Below are positions 27,535 through 39,990 of a stretch of DNA of 64,000 nt, in pieces. The stretch is from assembly GCF_002104795.1 (NCBI RefSeq), contig NZ_NCXO01000003.1, forward strand, positions 1 through 64,000. Direction: 5' to 3'. The number at the start of each line of letters is the position of its first letter. The stretch's first letter is position 1. Made by a program: the position numbers and the translations under genes. Under the pieces are notes generated by a model. The model was not told where the DNA came from. It did not search any database and saw only the letters and a program-made list of their open reading frames with translations. This DNA is from Mycolicibacillus koreensis (lineage in GTDB: Bacteria; Actinomycetota; Actinomycetes; Mycobacteriales; Mycobacteriaceae).

Positions 27535-28628
27535 AGGTAGGCGGTCTGGTTGACCAGTCGTACCGCCGCTCCCCCATCCGGGAAGAACTCGGCGATCGAC
27601 AGCGACGCCAGGTCCAGGTGCAACCGGTAGAGCACCGTCGGTCCGGCGTCAAGCGCCTGGCGCAGCAGGGTTTTGATCGGCGTGACGTGAGAGACCACCA
27701 GCACCGTGGTGCCGCCGTGCGCAGCGATGATCCGGGTGCGGGCACGCCGGACCCGTTGAGCCACCGCGTCGAAGCTCTCCCCTCCGGGCGGGGTGGTGGC
27801 GGTGTCACCCAACCACTGTCGGTGCAGCTGCGGGTCCCGTTCGGCGGCCTCGGCGAACGTCAGTCCCTCCCAGGAGCCGAAGTCGGTTTCGATCAGGTCG
27901 TCGTCGACGGTGACATCGAGCCCGAGCGCGTCGGCGGCGGCCGACGCGGTGGCTGTGCAGCGCTGCAGCGGGGAGCTGACCACCGCGCCGATCCCGCCAC
28001 GGTCGGCCAGATAGCCGGCGGCCGCGGCGGCCTGCGCCCGACCGAGCTCGGTGAGCTCGGGGTCGCCGCGCCCGGAGTAGCGTCGCGCCACCGACAGTTC
28101 GGTCTGCCCGTGTCGCAGCAACAACAGTCGGGTGGGCGTGCCGCGGGCTCCGGTCCACCCCGGGGCGCTGGGTTTCTCGGTGACCGTCGCCGCGGGCCGG
28201 TCCGGCTCGGTCCCCGCGGCGGGCTCGGCGGCGACATCCATCGCCTCGTTGGCCAACCGATCGGCGTGGGAGTTCTTCGCCCGCGGGATCCAGCGGTAGT
28301 CGATCCGGTCGAAGCGGGCCGCCAGCTCGCGCGCCTGGGCGTTCAACGGCACCAGGTCGGGATGCTTGACCCGCCATCGCCCGGCCATCTGTTCGACCAC
28401 CAGTTTGGAGTCCATCAACACCGACACCTCGGTGGCGCCGACGGCGGCCGCCTCGCTGAGACCCGCGATCAAACCCCGGTATTCGGCGACGTTGTTGGTG
28501 GCGCGTCCGATGGATTGCTTGCTCTCGGCGAGCACCCGGGCCCGGTCGTGGGACCAGACCACCGCGCCGTAGCCGGCCGGGCCGGGGTTACCGCGCGATC
28601 CACCGTCCGCTTCGACGACGACCTTCAC
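27531..28628 (-). CDS. Bifunctional RNase HI / histidine acid phosphatase (Rv2228c type)
   Basis: 365 residues from the GTG at 28628. The N-terminal RNase HI domain (to about residue 135) has VEADGGSRGNPGPAGYG, NNVAEYRGLIAGL, LMDSKLVVEQM and the final NSHADRLAN. These provide the D-E-D-D catalytic set that cuts RNA in RNA-DNA hybrids. After a linker, a phosphoglycerate-mutase-like domain begins with LLLLRHGQTE (RHG phosphate-binding motif). In M. tuberculosis this second domain is an acid phosphatase acting on alpha-ribazole-phosphate, which links it to the neighbouring cob genes. The start overlaps the zinc-ribbon gene stop by GTGA. Confidence 0.95.
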   Translation of the reverse strand: MKVVVEADGGSRGNPGPAGYGAVVWSHDRARVLAESKQSIGRATNNVAEYRGLIAGLSEAAAVGATEVSVLMDSKLVVEQMAGRWRVKHPDLVPLNAQARELAARFDRIDYRWIPRAKNSHADRLANEAMDVAAEPAAGTEPDRPAATVTEKPSAPGWTGARGTPTRLLLLRHGQTELSVARRYSGRGDPELTELGRAQAAAAAGYLADRGGIGAVVSSPLQRCTATASAAADALGLDVTVDDDLIETDFGSWEGLTFAEAAERDPQLHRQWLGDTATTPPGGESFDAVAQRVRRARTRIIAAHGGTTVLVVSHVTPIKTLLRQALDAGPTVLYRLHLDLASLSIAEFFPDGGAAVRLVNQTAYL

Positions 28629-29362
28629 GCGGGGGCGCCCTTGATGCGCAACAGGATTGCGCCACACTCCGGGCAGCGCAGCACGTCGTCGTCGGCGGCC
28701 GCGGAGATCCGGGCGAGCTCCCCGCGGTCGATCTCGATCCGGCAGGCCCCACACCGGCCGCCCAGCAACTGACCGGCACCGACGCCGTTGCGGCCGCGTT
28801 GACGCTCGTACAACTCCATCAACGCGGTGTCGATCGCCGCGGCCAACTCGTCCCGGCGGGCGGAGCGCTGCTCCCGGGTGGCAGCAATCGCGGTCTGAGC
28901 CTCCTCGAGGGCTCGGCGCGCGGCGTCCAGATCGGCGCTCAGCCCGGCAACCGTGGCGGCTTCGCTGGTCTGCTGGGTCTGGAGTTCCTCGCGCCGTTCC
29001 ATCACCTCCAGCAGTGAATCCTCGAGGCTCTCGCGGCGGCGGTGCAGCGTGTCGAGTTCGTGCTGCAGGTCGGTGAGCTGTTTGGCGTCGATCGTCCCGG
29101 AGTCGAGTAGCCGGCGGTCGCGGTCCTCGCGCTGACGCACCCCGTCGATGTCGGCTTCGAAACGCGCGACCTCACTGTCGAGGTCCTCGATCGCGAGCCG
29201 CAGAGCGCCCAACCGGTCCTCGGCGGCGACGTGGTCGTCGGTCAACCGGTCGGCCTCGGCACGCTCGGGCAGGTGCGCCGACCGGTGGTCGAGTCGACCC
29301 AGTTCGGCGTCCAATTCGGCAAGCTCCAGCAAGTTTTGCTGTTGCGCCACTGCGGCTTTCAT
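28625..29362 (-). CDS. Coiled-coil zinc-ribbon protein (Rv2229c/CT398 type)
   Basis: 245 residues. About 175 residues of long helical hairpin, rich in Glu, Arg and Leu heptads, are followed by a C4 zinc ribbon with CGACRIEI and [10 protein letters not shown]. Family members are CT398-like proteins of uncertain function. The ATG overlaps the upstream Nif3-like stop by ATGA and its own stop overlaps the RNase HI start by GTGA. The three genes therefore form a translationally coupled unit. Confidence 0.9.
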   Translation of the reverse strand: MKAAVAQQQNLLELAELDAELGRLDHRSAHLPERAEADRLTDDHVAAEDRLGALRLAIEDLDSEVARFEADIDGVRQREDRDRRLLDSGTIDAKQLTDLQHELDTLHRRRESLEDSLLEVMERREELQTQQTSEAATVAGLSADLDAARRALEEAQTAIAATREQRSARRDELAAAIDTALMELYERQRGRNGVGAGQLLGGRCGACRIEIDRGELARISAAADDDVLRCPECGAILLRIKGAPA

Positions 29363-30516
29363 TCGCGCCCTTCCGACGGACTTGGGTCTACTGCTTCTGC
29401 TGGGTCGACATTCCACGGGTCGGTGCGCACGTCGGAGACGGTGACCGGCAGGTCGTCGCCGAACGCGGCGCGCAGCAGCGCGCCGGCCTGGTGGCACCAC
29501 GGGTATTCACTGGCCCAGTGTGCTACATCGACCAGCGCCACCGACGAGGCACGGCGGTGCTCGTCGGCGGGATGGTGCCGCAGGTCGGCGGTGACGTAGG
29601 CCTGCACGTCCGCGGCGGCCACCGTGTCCAGCAGTGAATCCCCGGCACCGCCGCAGACCGCGACCCGCGCCACGGTCGCATACGGATCACCGGCGGCGCG
29701 CACCCCCCACGACGTGGCCGGCAGCGCGTCGCGGACCCGCGCGGCGAACGCGCCGAGCGGCTCGGGCCTGTCCAACACCGCGATGCGCCCGAGGCCCACC
29801 TCGGTGGGCACCGGCTGCATCGCGAAGATGTCGTAGGCCGGTTCCTCGAAGGGGTGCGCGGCGCGCAGCGCGGCGAGCACCCGTCCGCGGTCGCGGGCCT
29901 CGGCGATCACCTCCACGCGGTCCTCGGTGACGTGTTCGACGGTGCCGACCGCGCCGATCGTGGGGTCCGCCCCGTCCATCGGCAGGAACTGCCCGGTGCC
30001 GGTGACGCTCCAACTGCAGTGGGTGTAGTCGCCGATGCGGCCCGCCCCCGCGGCGAAGATCGCCGCCCGCACCGCCTCGGCGTCGTCGCGGGGTACATAG
30101 ATCACCCACTTGTCGGTGTCGACGACGGCCGGGCGCGGCTGCAGCACCGCCTCGACGGTGAGCCCGAGGGCCTCGGCCAGCGCGTCGGAGACCCCGGGGG
30201 CCGCCGAGTCGGCGTTGGTGTGGGCGGTGAACAGCGCGCGGCCGGTGCGGATCATCCGGTGCAGCAGCGCCCCTTTGGGGGTGTCGGCGGCGACGGTGTC
30301 CACCCCGCGCAGCAGCAGCGGATGGTGCGCCAGCAGCAACCCACGCTCGGCGACCTCGTCGACGACGGCCGCGGTCGCATCCACCGCGATCGTCACCGAC
30401 TCCACCGGCTCGTCGGGATCCCCGCAGACCAGCCCGACCGAATCCCACTGCTGGGCCAGCCGCTCAGGGTAGGCGGCCTCCAGCACGTCGATCACGTCGG
30501 CCAACCGCACCGTCAT
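29359..30516 (-). CDS. Nif3-like dinuclear metal center protein (GTP cyclohydrolase 1 type 2 family)
   Basis: 385 residues. Metal-binding motifs of the DUF34/Nif3 family are present: [12 protein letters not shown] (HHP) and [20 protein letters not shown] (HTN..D). At the C-terminus [12 protein letters not shown] and VDVAHWASE provide further His and Glu. A PII-like insert domain occupies roughly residues 140-240. The biochemical role is unsettled. A strong AAGGAGGG precedes the ATG at 30516. It begins the Nif3/zinc-ribbon/RNase HI unit and follows cobC by 28 nt. Confidence 0.93.
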   Translation of the reverse strand: MTVRLADVIDVLEAAYPERLAQQWDSVGLVCGDPDEPVESVTIAVDATAAVVDEVAERGLLLAHHPLLLRGVDTVAADTPKGALLHRMIRTGRALFTAHTNADSAAPGVSDALAEALGLTVEAVLQPRPAVVDTDKWVIYVPRDDAEAVRAAIFAAGAGRIGDYTHCSWSVTGTGQFLPMDGADPTIGAVGTVEHVTEDRVEVIAEARDRGRVLAALRAAHPFEEPAYDIFAMQPVPTEVGLGRIAVLDRPEPLGAFAARVRDALPATSWGVRAAGDPYATVARVAVCGGAGDSLLDTVAAADVQAYVTADLRHHPADEHRRASSVALVDVAHWASEYPWCHQAGALLRAAFGDDLPVTVSDVRTDPWNVDPAEAVDPSPSEGRE

Positions 30517-30544
30517 GGCACGTCCCTCCTTCTCCTCGAACCTC

Positions 30545-31567
30545 TCACCGCAGCGCCTGCCCGATCGCCTCGACCAACGCCGGCCACTGCGGGCGCACCG
30601 CCGCCCGCAGGTAGGTGTCGTCGAGCCCGACGAACGTGTCGCAGCGTCGCACCGCGATCCCGGCGGCAGCCAGCCGGGTGCGCACCCGGGGCGCCTCGGG
30701 CACCCGGAACAGCACGAACGGTGCCTGCCCGTCGACCACCTGCGCACCCACCGCGGCGAGCCCGGCGGCCATCTGCGTGCGCAGTCGCGCGAGTTCGGCG
30801 GCGTCGACGGCGGCCTCGGCCACCGCGGCGGGGGCGCTGCACGCGGCCAGTGCGACGAGCTGCAGGGTGCCCACCGGCCAGTGTGCCCGCCGCGCCGCCA
30901 GCCGGGCCAGCACCGACGGCGCCCCGAGCGCATAGCCGACCCGCAGCCCGGCCAGCGCCCAGGTTTTGGTCAGGCTGCGCAGCACCACCACGTCGGGCAG
31001 CGACTCGGCGGCCAGCGAGCCGGGCTCACCGCCGATCGCGTCGGCGAACGCCTCGTCGACCACCACGATCCGGCCGGGCCGGCGCAACGCCAACACCTGC
31101 TCGCGGCGATGGACGACCGCGGTCGGGTTGGTCGGGTTGCCCACCACCACCAGGTCGGCGTCCTCGGGCACCGCCGCGCCGGCGAGCGTGAACGGCGGGG
31201 CCAGCACCACCTGGGTCAGGGGGACACCGGCGCCGGCCAGCGCGACCGCCGGTTCGGTGAACGACGGGGCCAGCAGCGCGGCGTGCCGCGGGGCGAGGTT
31301 GGGCAGCAGCGCGAAGCCTTCGGCGGCGCCGGCCAGCGGCAGCACCTCGTCGGCATCGCGACCGTGACGTGCGGCGATCGCCTGCACAGCGGCGCGGTGA
31401 TCGTCGTCGCCGGGGTAGCCCGCCAGGTCGGGCAGGCGCGCGGCGAGGCGGCGCACCAGCCACGGCGGCGGATGGCGGTGTCGGACGTTGACCGCGAAGT
31501 CCAGCATGCCGGGCGCCACCGCCTGATCGCCGTGATACCGCAGCGCGGTCGGGTCCGGACTCGCCAC
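30545..31567 (-). CDS. cobC: PLP-dependent aminotransferase-fold enzyme of cobalamin synthesis
   Basis: 340 residues. Histidinol-phosphate aminotransferase-like fold with [14 protein letters not shown] and VVDEAFAD, and the PLP-lysine motif [20 protein letters not shown]. The C-terminal WPALVEAI completes the fold. In this family CobC/CobD makes the (R)-1-amino-2-propanol-phosphate arm of cobalamin. It neighbours cobD and the RNase HI/alpha-ribazole phosphatase gene. The GTG start is supported by TACTGT 7 nt upstream. Confidence 0.9.
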   Translation of the reverse strand: MASPDPTALRYHGDQAVAPGMLDFAVNVRHRHPPPWLVRRLAARLPDLAGYPGDDDHRAAVQAIAARHGRDADEVLPLAGAAEGFALLPNLAPRHAALLAPSFTEPAVALAGAGVPLTQVVLAPPFTLAGAAVPEDADLVVVGNPTNPTAVVHRREQVLALRRPGRIVVVDEAFADAIGGEPGSLAAESLPDVVVLRSLTKTWALAGLRVGYALGAPSVLARLAARRAHWPVGTLQLVALAACSAPAAVAEAAVDAAELARLRTQMAAGLAAVGAQVVDGQAPFVLFRVPEAPRVRTRLAAAGIAVRRCDTFVGLDDTYLRAAVRPQWPALVEAIGQALR

Positions 31568-31574
31568 AGGCCAA

Positions 31575-31580
31575 ACAGTA
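31575..31580 (-). promoter_or_regulatory. -10 element for leaderless cobC
   Basis: TACTGT on the minus strand lies 7 nt before the GTG at 31567, in the 60-nt spacer shared with divergent ptkA. Confidence 0.5.
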
Positions 31581-31627
31581 GTGCTCCTCGGCGCGGGCTC
31601 ACCGGCCACGTCGGGGAGAATGGGGAT

Positions 31628-32275
31628 GTGGCAGACGTGCATCTGGTTCTCTTCGACCTGGACGGCACCCTCACCGATTCGGCGGACGGGGTGGTGGCCA
31701 GCTTCCGCCACGCCCTGGCGCGGGTCGGCGCGGCCGCCCCCGACGGCGATCTGCGCGGCACCCTGGTGGGCCCGCCGATGCACCAGACCATGGCCGCCCT
31801 CGGGCTCGGCGCACAGGCCGATGCGGCGATGGCCGCCTACCGTGCCGACTACACCGCCCGGGGCTGGCTGATGAACGACGTGTTCGACGGGATCCCGGCG
31901 CTGCTGGCCGATCTGCGCGCCGCCGGTGTGCGGATGGCGGTGGCGACGTCGAAGGCCGAACCGACCGCTGCGCGGATCCTCGACCACTTCGGGCTCGCGG
32001 AGTTCTTCGAGGTGATCGCCGGGGCCAGCCCCGACGGTGCCCGCGCCACCAAGAAACAGGTGCTGGCCCATGCGCTGGCCCAATTGACCCCGCTGCCCAC
32101 GCGGATGCTGATGGTCGGTGACCGCAGCCATGACGTGGTCGGAGCGGCCGCCCACGGCATCGACACGGTGCTGGTCGGCTGGGGATACGGAGGAGAGGAC
32201 GTGATCGACGAGGACACCGGCGTGGCCGCCCGCGTCGCGACCGTCACCGAGTTACGGGAGGTTCTGGGTGTCTGA
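31628..32275 (+). CDS. ptkA: HAD-superfamily protein PtkA (protein tyrosine kinase)
   Basis: In M. tuberculosis PtkA autophosphorylates and phosphorylates PtpA. The 215-residue product begins directly at the HAD core: LVLFDLDGTLTDSADGVV (motif I), AVATSKAEPTA (motif II), and MVGDRSHDVVGAAAHGID (motif IV). GGGGAG lies upstream of the GTG. The M. tuberculosis protein carries about 75-80 additional disordered residues before this core. Here such an extension would overlap cobC on the other strand, so it seems absent. The last 8 bases overlap ptpA. Confidence 0.88.
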   Translation: MADVHLVLFDLDGTLTDSADGVVASFRHALARVGAAAPDGDLRGTLVGPPMHQTMAALGLGAQADAAMAAYRADYTARGWLMNDVFDGIPALLADLRAAGVRMAVATSKAEPTAARILDHFGLAEFFEVIAGASPDGARATKKQVLAHALAQLTPLPTRMLMVGDRSHDVVGAAAHGIDTVLVGWGYGGEDVIDEDTGVAARVATVTELREVLGV

Positions 32276-32789
32276 CCTGGCTGCGTCACCGCAGGCACGG
32301 CTGCATGTCACGTTCGTGTGTACCGGCAACATCTGCCGGTCACCGATGGCGGAGAAGATGTTCGCCCAACAACTCGCCGACCGCGGCCTGAGCGAGGTGG
32401 TGCGGGTCAGCAGCGCCGGCACCGCCGACTGGCATGTCGGCAAGGGCGCCGACGAGCGCACCAACCAGGTGTTACGCGACCGCGGCTACCCCACCGAACA
32501 CCGGGCCGCCCACGTCGGCGACGACCATCTCGGCGCCGATCTGGTGGTGGCGTTGGGGCGCAACCACGCCCGGCTGCTGTGTCAACTCGGTGTGCCCGAG
32601 GATCGGGTGCGGATGTTGCGGTCGTTCGATCCGCGTTTCGGTGCGGTCGCCCCCGACGTCGAGGACCCCTACTACGGGGACGCGGCCGATTTCGACGAGG
32701 CGTTCACCGTCATCGCTGCCGCGCTGCCGGGTCTGCACCGCTGGGTCGATGAGCAACTGCTCGACGACTCCGACGGCCGGGCGGGTTGA
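32268..32789 (+). CDS. ptpA: Low-molecular-weight protein tyrosine phosphatase
   Basis: 173 residues. The P-loop CTGNICRS (C-X5-R, nucleophile Cys18, Arg24) follows an N-terminal extension of about 12 residues. The general-acid loop is DVEDPYYGD, with the two Tyr that PtkA phosphorylates in M. tuberculosis. Secreted PtpA of pathogens blocks phagosome acidification. The GTG start overlaps the ptkA end by 8 nt, so kinase and phosphatase are made from one transcript; the stop overlaps the SURF1 gene ATG by one base (TGATG). Confidence 0.95.
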   Translation: MSDLAASPQARLHVTFVCTGNICRSPMAEKMFAQQLADRGLSEVVRVSSAGTADWHVGKGADERTNQVLRDRGYPTEHRAAHVGDDHLGADLVVALGRNHARLLCQLGVPEDRVRMLRSFDPRFGAVAPDVEDPYYGDAADFDEAFTVIAAALPGLHRWVDEQLLDDSDGRAG

Positions 32790-33613
32790 TGGGGCGGTTG
32801 GCGTTTCTGCTGCGGCCGGGCTGGCTGGCGCTGGCGGTGGTCGTGGCGGCGTTCACCTACTTGGCCTTCACGGTGCTCGCACCGTGGCAGCTGGGCAAGA
32901 ACACCGAAACCCACCGGGAGAACAGCCAGATCGAGCATTCGCTGACCGCCGACCCGGTTGCGGTGACCACCCTGCTGCCCCGTCAGGACTCCGCCGCCCC
33001 CGACGCCCGCTGGCGACGGGTGACCGCCACCGGGCGGTATCTGGCCGACAAGCAGGTGCTGGTGCGGCTGCGGGTCATCGACGGCCAGCCCGCGTTCGAG
33101 GTGCTGGCCCCGTTCGTCGTCGACGGAGGCCCGACCGTGCTGGTCAACCGCGGCTACGTGCGTCCCGCGCAGGGCTCGGAGGTGCCGGCGATCCCGCCGC
33201 CACCGACCGAGACGGTCGACATCACCGCCCGGCTGCGCAACTCCGAGGGCGTGATCCCGGGCAAGGACCCGATGGTCGCCGACGGGTTCGCGCAGGTGTA
33301 CTCGATCGACACCGGGCAGGTGTCGGCGCTGACCGGGGTGCCGCTGACCGGGTCGTATCTGCAGTTGGTCGACGACCAGCCCGGCGGGCTGGGGGCGTTG
33401 AGCCTGCCGCGCCTGGACGCCGGGCCGTTTCTGTCCTACGGCATCCAGTGGATCGCGTTCGGGATCATCGCGCCGATCGGGTTGGGCTACTTCGCCTACA
33501 CGGAGCTGCGGGCACGGCGCGCCGAACGTCAACAGGCCGGGCGCCAGCAGAGCACCACCGCGCCGCAGACGGTGGAGGAGAAACTCGCCGACCGCTACGG
33601 CCGGCGACGCTGA
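32789..33613 (+). CDS. SURF1 family protein
   Basis: 274 residues with the SURF1 layout: an N-terminal membrane helix (about residues 11-30, followed by LAPWQLGKN), a periplasmic beta domain containing VLVNRGYVRP (the family NRGW-type motif), and a C-terminal helix (IQWIAFGIIAPIGLGYFAY). SURF1 proteins assist cytochrome c oxidase assembly. The last 19 nt overlap the convergent cobD gene. Confidence 0.93.
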   Translation: MGRLAFLLRPGWLALAVVVAAFTYLAFTVLAPWQLGKNTETHRENSQIEHSLTADPVAVTTLLPRQDSAAPDARWRRVTATGRYLADKQVLVRLRVIDGQPAFEVLAPFVVDGGPTVLVNRGYVRPAQGSEVPAIPPPPTETVDITARLRNSEGVIPGKDPMVADGFAQVYSIDTGQVSALTGVPLTGSYLQLVDDQPGGLGALSLPRLDAGPFLSYGIQWIAFGIIAPIGLGYFAYTELRARRAERQQAGRQQSTTAPQTVEEKLADRYGRRR

Positions 33614-34563
33614 CCCGGCGCCACGGCGGCCGCCAGGAGCACCGCGAGTGCCGCGGCACCGGCCTGCACGGCCCGCGACAGCCGTACCGCACGGCGCAGG
33701 TCGGCGACGGTGGGGTCGGGACCGGCCCCCAGCGACGGGCGGATCTGGAGCTCGTGACGGTAGGCGGTGGGTCCACCCAGACGCACCCCGAGTGCCCCGG
33801 CGAAACCGGCCTCCACCACCCCCGCGTTGGGGCTGGGATGGCGCGCGGCGTCGTCGCGCCACGCCGCCGTCGCGGCCGTCGCCGAGCCGCCGACCAGCGG
33901 CGCACACGCCGCGGCCAGCAGGCCGCTGAGCCGCGCCGGCAGGTAGTTGACCACGTCGTCGAGGCGGGCGGCGGCCCAGCCGAACCGGGCGTAGCGCGGT
34001 GAACGGTGCCCGACCATCGCGTCGAGGGTGTTGATCCCGCGGTAGCCGAGCACCCCGGGAAGCCCGCCGACCGCGGCCCACAGCAGCGGCGCCACCGCGG
34101 CGTCGCTGGTGTTCTCCGCCACCGACTCCACCGCGGCGCGGGTCAGGCCGTCGGCGTCGAGTTGGGCTGGGTCGCGCCCGCACAGCGACGGCAACAGCGC
34201 CCGGGCGCCGCGCTGATCGCCGGTCTCGAGCAGCTCGGCCATCACCAGCCCGACGTTGCCCAGGGTCGCTCCGCCGAGTGCCGCCCAGGTGGCCGCGGCG
34301 GTCGCGGCGGTGGTGGCGGTCGGGCCCAGGCGGGCGGCGCCGCGCTCGGTGAGCGCCGCGGCGCCGGCCAGCGCCCCGATCAGGATCCCGACGTGCCGGA
34401 CCCCGGCGGCCCGGGCATCGCGGTAGCCGCGGCGCTCCAGCGCCCCGGCGACCCGCCCGAATCCGGCGACCGGGTGGCGCCGCCGCGGGTCGCCGACGGC
34501 CACATCGACCAGAAAGCCCAGCGCGATGCCGGCACCGCGCGGGCCCAGTCTGGGCACAAACAC
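33595..34563 (-). CDS. cobD: Adenosylcobinamide-phosphate synthase (CbiB/CobD)
   Basis: 322 residues; an integral membrane enzyme joining the aminopropanol arm to adenosylcobyric acid. Family motifs are [24 protein letters not shown] at the N-terminus, [39 protein letters not shown] in the middle, and [20 protein letters not shown] near residue 245. Several hydrophobic segments are present. The GTG at 34563 is the first plausible start. cobC is 2 kb away, so the two cobalamin genes flank the ptkA operon. Confidence 0.93.
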   Translation of the reverse strand: MFVPRLGPRGAGIALGFLVDVAVGDPRRRHPVAGFGRVAGALERRGYRDARAAGVRHVGILIGALAGAAALTERGAARLGPTATTAATAAATWAALGGATLGNVGLVMAELLETGDQRGARALLPSLCGRDPAQLDADGLTRAAVESVAENTSDAAVAPLLWAAVGGLPGVLGYRGINTLDAMVGHRSPRYARFGWAAARLDDVVNYLPARLSGLLAAACAPLVGGSATAATAAWRDDAARHPSPNAGVVEAGFAGALGVRLGGPTAYRHELQIRPSLGAGPDPTVADLRRAVRLSRAVQAGAAALAVLLAAAVAPGQRRRP

Positions 34564-34612
34564 CCCGGAAGCGTCTCATACCTGGTGTACTGCCCAGGGA
34601 GGAGGCAGATCA

Positions 34613-35425
34613 ATGCCACGTCGTATCACCCGGGTCGTTGACCTGTTGAGCCCCGCGGCCGCGCTGTTGCCGGCCGCCAACGTGATCATGCAACTCGCCC
34701 GCCCCGGCGTCGGTTACGGCGTGCAGGAGAGCCGGGTCGACAGCGGCAACGTCTACAAGCACCCGTTCAAACGGGCCCGCACCACCGGGACCTACCTCGC
34801 GGTGGCGACCATCGGTGAAGAATCCGACCGCCGGCTGTACCGCAAGGAGGTCGACCGGGTGCACCGACTGGTGCGCTCCACGCCGGCCAGCCCGGTGCGC
34901 TACAACGCCTTCGACCCGAAACTGCAGCTGTGGGTGGCCGCCTGCCTGTACCGCTACTTCGTCGACCAGTACGAGTTTTTGCACGGGCCGCTCGACGACG
35001 CGGCCGCCGACGCCGTGTACGCCGACGCCCAGCGGCTGGGCACCACGCTGCAGGTGCGCCCCGAGATGTGGCCGGCGGATCGGGCTGCGTTCCAGCGGTA
35101 CTGGGCCGACTCGCTGGACGAGCTGCGGATCGACCCGCCGGTGCGTGAGCACCTGCGCGGGGTGGCCGCGATGGTGTTCCTGCCGTGGCCGCTGCGGCTG
35201 GCCGGGCCGCTCAACCTCTTCGCCACCACCGGGTTTCTCTCACCTGAGTTCCGCGAGATGATGCAGTTCGAGTGGTCCCCGGCCCAGCAGCGGCGCTTCG
35301 AGTGGCTGCTGGCGGCGCTGCGGCTGGCCGACCGTCTGGTCCCGCAACGGATGTGGACCGTGGGTTATCGGGCGTTCCTGTGGGACATGCGGTTCCGGGC
35401 GCGGTGTGGGCTGGCGGTGGTGTAG
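34613..35425 (+). CDS. MpaB-like oxygenase family protein (DUF2236; Rv2237 type)
   Basis: 270 residues. DUF2236 features include [26 protein letters not shown], a [19 protein letters not shown] segment, and a hydrophobic [21 protein letters not shown]. The family includes the rubber oxygenase Lcp and the fungal MpaB oxygenase; function in mycobacteria is unknown. The ATG has a strong GGGAGGAGG 10 nt upstream. It is divergent from cobD and convergent with the small membrane protein gene. Confidence 0.85.
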   Translation: MPRRITRVVDLLSPAAALLPAANVIMQLARPGVGYGVQESRVDSGNVYKHPFKRARTTGTYLAVATIGEESDRRLYRKEVDRVHRLVRSTPASPVRYNAFDPKLQLWVAACLYRYFVDQYEFLHGPLDDAAADAVYADAQRLGTTLQVRPEMWPADRAAFQRYWADSLDELRIDPPVREHLRGVAAMVFLPWPLRLAGPLNLFATTGFLSPEFREMMQFEWSPAQQRRFEWLLAALRLADRLVPQRMWTVGYRAFLWDMRFRARCGLAVV

Positions 35426-35431
35426 CCGGCG

Positions 35432-35902
35432 TCAGTGCGGGCACGCCTCGGACAGTTCGTTGATCTCATCGGTGATCTGCGCGTTCACCGCGTACATCTG
35501 GTAGACGATCGGTGGGGGCTTGTCGCCCGACTCCGCATCGGCCTCGGATGCGGCGCGCAGCCGAGGCAGGTTGTCGACGAACTGTGACGCCAACTCCGCC
35601 ACGCGCACCGAACGGTAGGCCAGCGCGGCGTCGGTGACCTTGCCGGCGCGTTCGGCCAGCCCGTCCGCCCAGTGCCGGTACTCGTCGATGTCGGCGTCGT
35701 TCCCGGACTGCTCCTCGTGGTCCGCGATCTGCTTGGCTTGGGCTTGGTTGAACTCCAGCAGATCCCGCACCGGGCGGCATTCCTCGGGGGTCTTGTTGAA
35801 CACGGTCTCCCAGATCACAAGAATCCCGGCGGCGAGCACGATGATCGCCGGCCAGATGATCAACCGCTTGTTGAGCTTCCCGGTGAACTTCGTGAACTTC
35901 AT
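35432..35902 (-). CDS. Hypothetical single-pass membrane protein
   Basis: 156 residues from the ATG at 35902. A basic N-terminus (KFTKFTGKLNKR) precedes one membrane helix (about residues 16-37). An extracytoplasmic helical domain of about 115 residues then contains two Cys (EECRPVRD and the penultimate SEACPH), possibly a disulfide. A longer open frame upstream reads through the antisense of tRNA-Val and was rejected. I do not recognise the family. Confidence 0.75.
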   Translation of the reverse strand: MKFTKFTGKLNKRLIIWPAIIVLAAGILVIWETVFNKTPEECRPVRDLLEFNQAQAKQIADHEEQSGNDADIDEYRHWADGLAERAGKVTDAALAYRSVRVAELASQFVDNLPRLRAASEADAESGDKPPPIVYQMYAVNAQITDEINELSEACPH

Positions 35903-35925
35903 TGCCTGAACCCTAACGCCTGCGT

Positions 35926-36000
35926 TGGTGGGCGCGGACGGTATCGAACCGCCGACCGCTGGTGTGTAAAACCAGAGCTCTACCACTGAGCTACGCGCCC
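35926..36000 (-). tRNA. tRNA-Val (anticodon TAC)
   Basis: 75 nt on the minus strand, including an encoded CCA. The acceptor stem is GGGCGCG/CGCGCCC, the D-stem GCTC/GAGC, and the anticodon stem CTGGT/ACCAG. Loop TTTACAC has anticodon TAC, reading GUA, and the T-stem GGCGG/CCGTC holds the TTCGATA loop. It lies between ahpE (36060) and the hypothetical membrane protein gene on the same strand. Confidence 0.95.
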
Positions 36001-36059
36001 CTGATCGGGCAGAGTACCGGGCGCGGCGGGCACGCCCCAAAACGATGCCGCCGGCGCTG

Positions 36060-36521
36060 TCAGCCGCGCAACGCCGCCAGCGCCTCGGCCCACTGGCGTT
36101 GGTCGCGGGCCTGGCCGGGCTCGTTCATCTCGGCGAAGCGCACCGTGCCGGTGCGGTCGATGACGAACGTGCCGCGGTTGGCGAACCCGGTGTCGGCGTT
36201 GAACACCCCGTAGTCCTGCGCCACCGCGCCGTGCGGCCAGAAGTCGGAGAGCACGGGGAAGGTGAAGCCGCTCTCGGTCGCCCAGATCTTGTGGGTGGGC
36301 GGCGGGCCGACCGAGATCGCCAGCACCGCGCTGTCGTCGTTGTCGTAGTCGGGCAACCGGTCGCGCACCTCGTCGAGTTCGCCCTGGCAGATCCCGGTGA
36401 ACGCCAGCGGGAAGAACACCAGCAGCACGTTGCGGCGGCCGCGGTAGTCACTGAGGGTGACCGGTTGCTGGTTTTGGTCACGCAGGGTGAAGTCCGGCGC
36501 GGCGGTCCCCACCGCCAGCAT
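36060..36521 (-). CDS. ahpE: One-cysteine peroxiredoxin AhpE
   Basis: 153 residues of thioredoxin fold that reduce peroxides and peroxynitrite; recycling in mycobacteria uses mycothiol/mycoredoxin. The peroxidatic Cys45 sits in PLAFTGICQGEL, with the supporting Thr and a later Arg in the FANRGTFVIDRTG segment. There is no resolving Cys, matching the AhpE subgroup. The ATG overlaps the upstream DUF3052 stop by one base (TGATG), so the pair is cotranscribed. Confidence 0.95.
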   Translation of the reverse strand: MLAVGTAAPDFTLRDQNQQPVTLSDYRGRRNVLLVFFPLAFTGICQGELDEVRDRLPDYDNDDSAVLAISVGPPPTHKIWATESGFTFPVLSDFWPHGAVAQDYGVFNADTGFANRGTFVIDRTGTVRFAEMNEPGQARDQRQWAEALAALRG

Positions 36522-36943
36522 CAGCGTTTACCGGCCCGGGTCTTGGGCTGCACCAGCCTGCTGCCACTCCACTCGCCGAGGTTCACCGAGGAGGTCGGCA
36601 TCAGCCCCGCGGTGGGCGCGGCCTCGGCGATGTCGGCGGGCTGCACGTGGCCGGGCCGCCCGGTCTTGGGGGTGACCACCCAGATGACGCCGTCGTCGGC
36701 GAGCGCGGTGATCGCGTCCATCAAGGTGTCCACCAGGTCGCCGTCGCCGTCGCGCCACCACAGCAGGACGACGTCGACCACCTCGTCGGTGTCCTCGCCG
36801 AGCAGCTCGGCACCGCAGGCCTCTTCCACGGCGGTGCTGATGGCATCGTCGGCGTCCTCGTCCCAGCCCCATTCCTGGACAATCTGGTTCTGTTCGATGC
36901 CCAGCTTTCGGGCGTAGTTCGGGGCGTCATCCGCCGCGACCAC
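36521..36943 (-). CDS. DUF3052 family protein (Rv2239c type)
   Basis: 140 residues, acidic. The conserved start APNYARKLGIEQNQIVQEWGWDEDADDAI is followed by VVDVVLLWWRDGDGDLVDTLMDAITAL and VIWVVTPKTGRPGHV. The family is widespread in Actinobacteria with no firm function. A strong AGGAGG lies about 9 nt before the GTG start. It is the first gene of a pair with ahpE and is divergent from aceE over a 203-nt spacer. Confidence 0.9.
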   Translation of the reverse strand: MVAADDAPNYARKLGIEQNQIVQEWGWDEDADDAISTAVEEACGAELLGEDTDEVVDVVLLWWRDGDGDLVDTLMDAITALADDGVIWVVTPKTGRPGHVQPADIAEAAPTAGLMPTSSVNLGEWSGSRLVQPKTRAGKR

Positions 36944-37146
36944 CTGGGACCTCCTACTGTCCGGAATGTTCTGCCATCAACACCGCTCCGTGCGTCACGC
37001 ACCATCGTTGCACAACCCCGCGTACCCGATTGCGTCACCTGGCAGATCGCCACCGCACCGGGATGGAGGAAGATGGCGGGTGAGCCGGTGACCGCAACAT
37101 GGCCGCCGGCGACCACGAGGCTAACCGCCCAGCGAGGAGCACTGAG

Positions 37147-39936
<2,790 letters not shown>

Positions 39937-39978
39937 CGGCACCCCTGTCGGTTGGTGGGTTCCGCCAGAAATCCGGCG

Positions 39979-39984
39979 TACGTT
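39979..39984 (+). promoter_or_regulatory. -10 element for leaderless mabR
   Basis: TACGTT lies 6 nt before the GTG at 39991 and selects that start over the upstream in-frame codon at 39952. Confidence 0.5.
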
Positions 39985-39990
39985 TTAGGC

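Noticed and set aside
30515..32275. A 586-codon frame that would give PtkA a very long N-terminus
   Set aside because: The upstream part is antisense to cobC, has no recognisable domain, and the HAD core begins at 31628.
35432..36040. Longer start for the 156-aa membrane protein
   Set aside because: The extra 46 codons read through the antisense of tRNA-Val; the ATG at 35902 gives a normal N-terminus with a membrane helix.
36944..37146. A homologue of Rv2240c between DUF3052 and aceE
   Set aside because: Open frames here are short, overlap DUF3052 out of frame and have no similarity that I can recognise; treated as intergenic.
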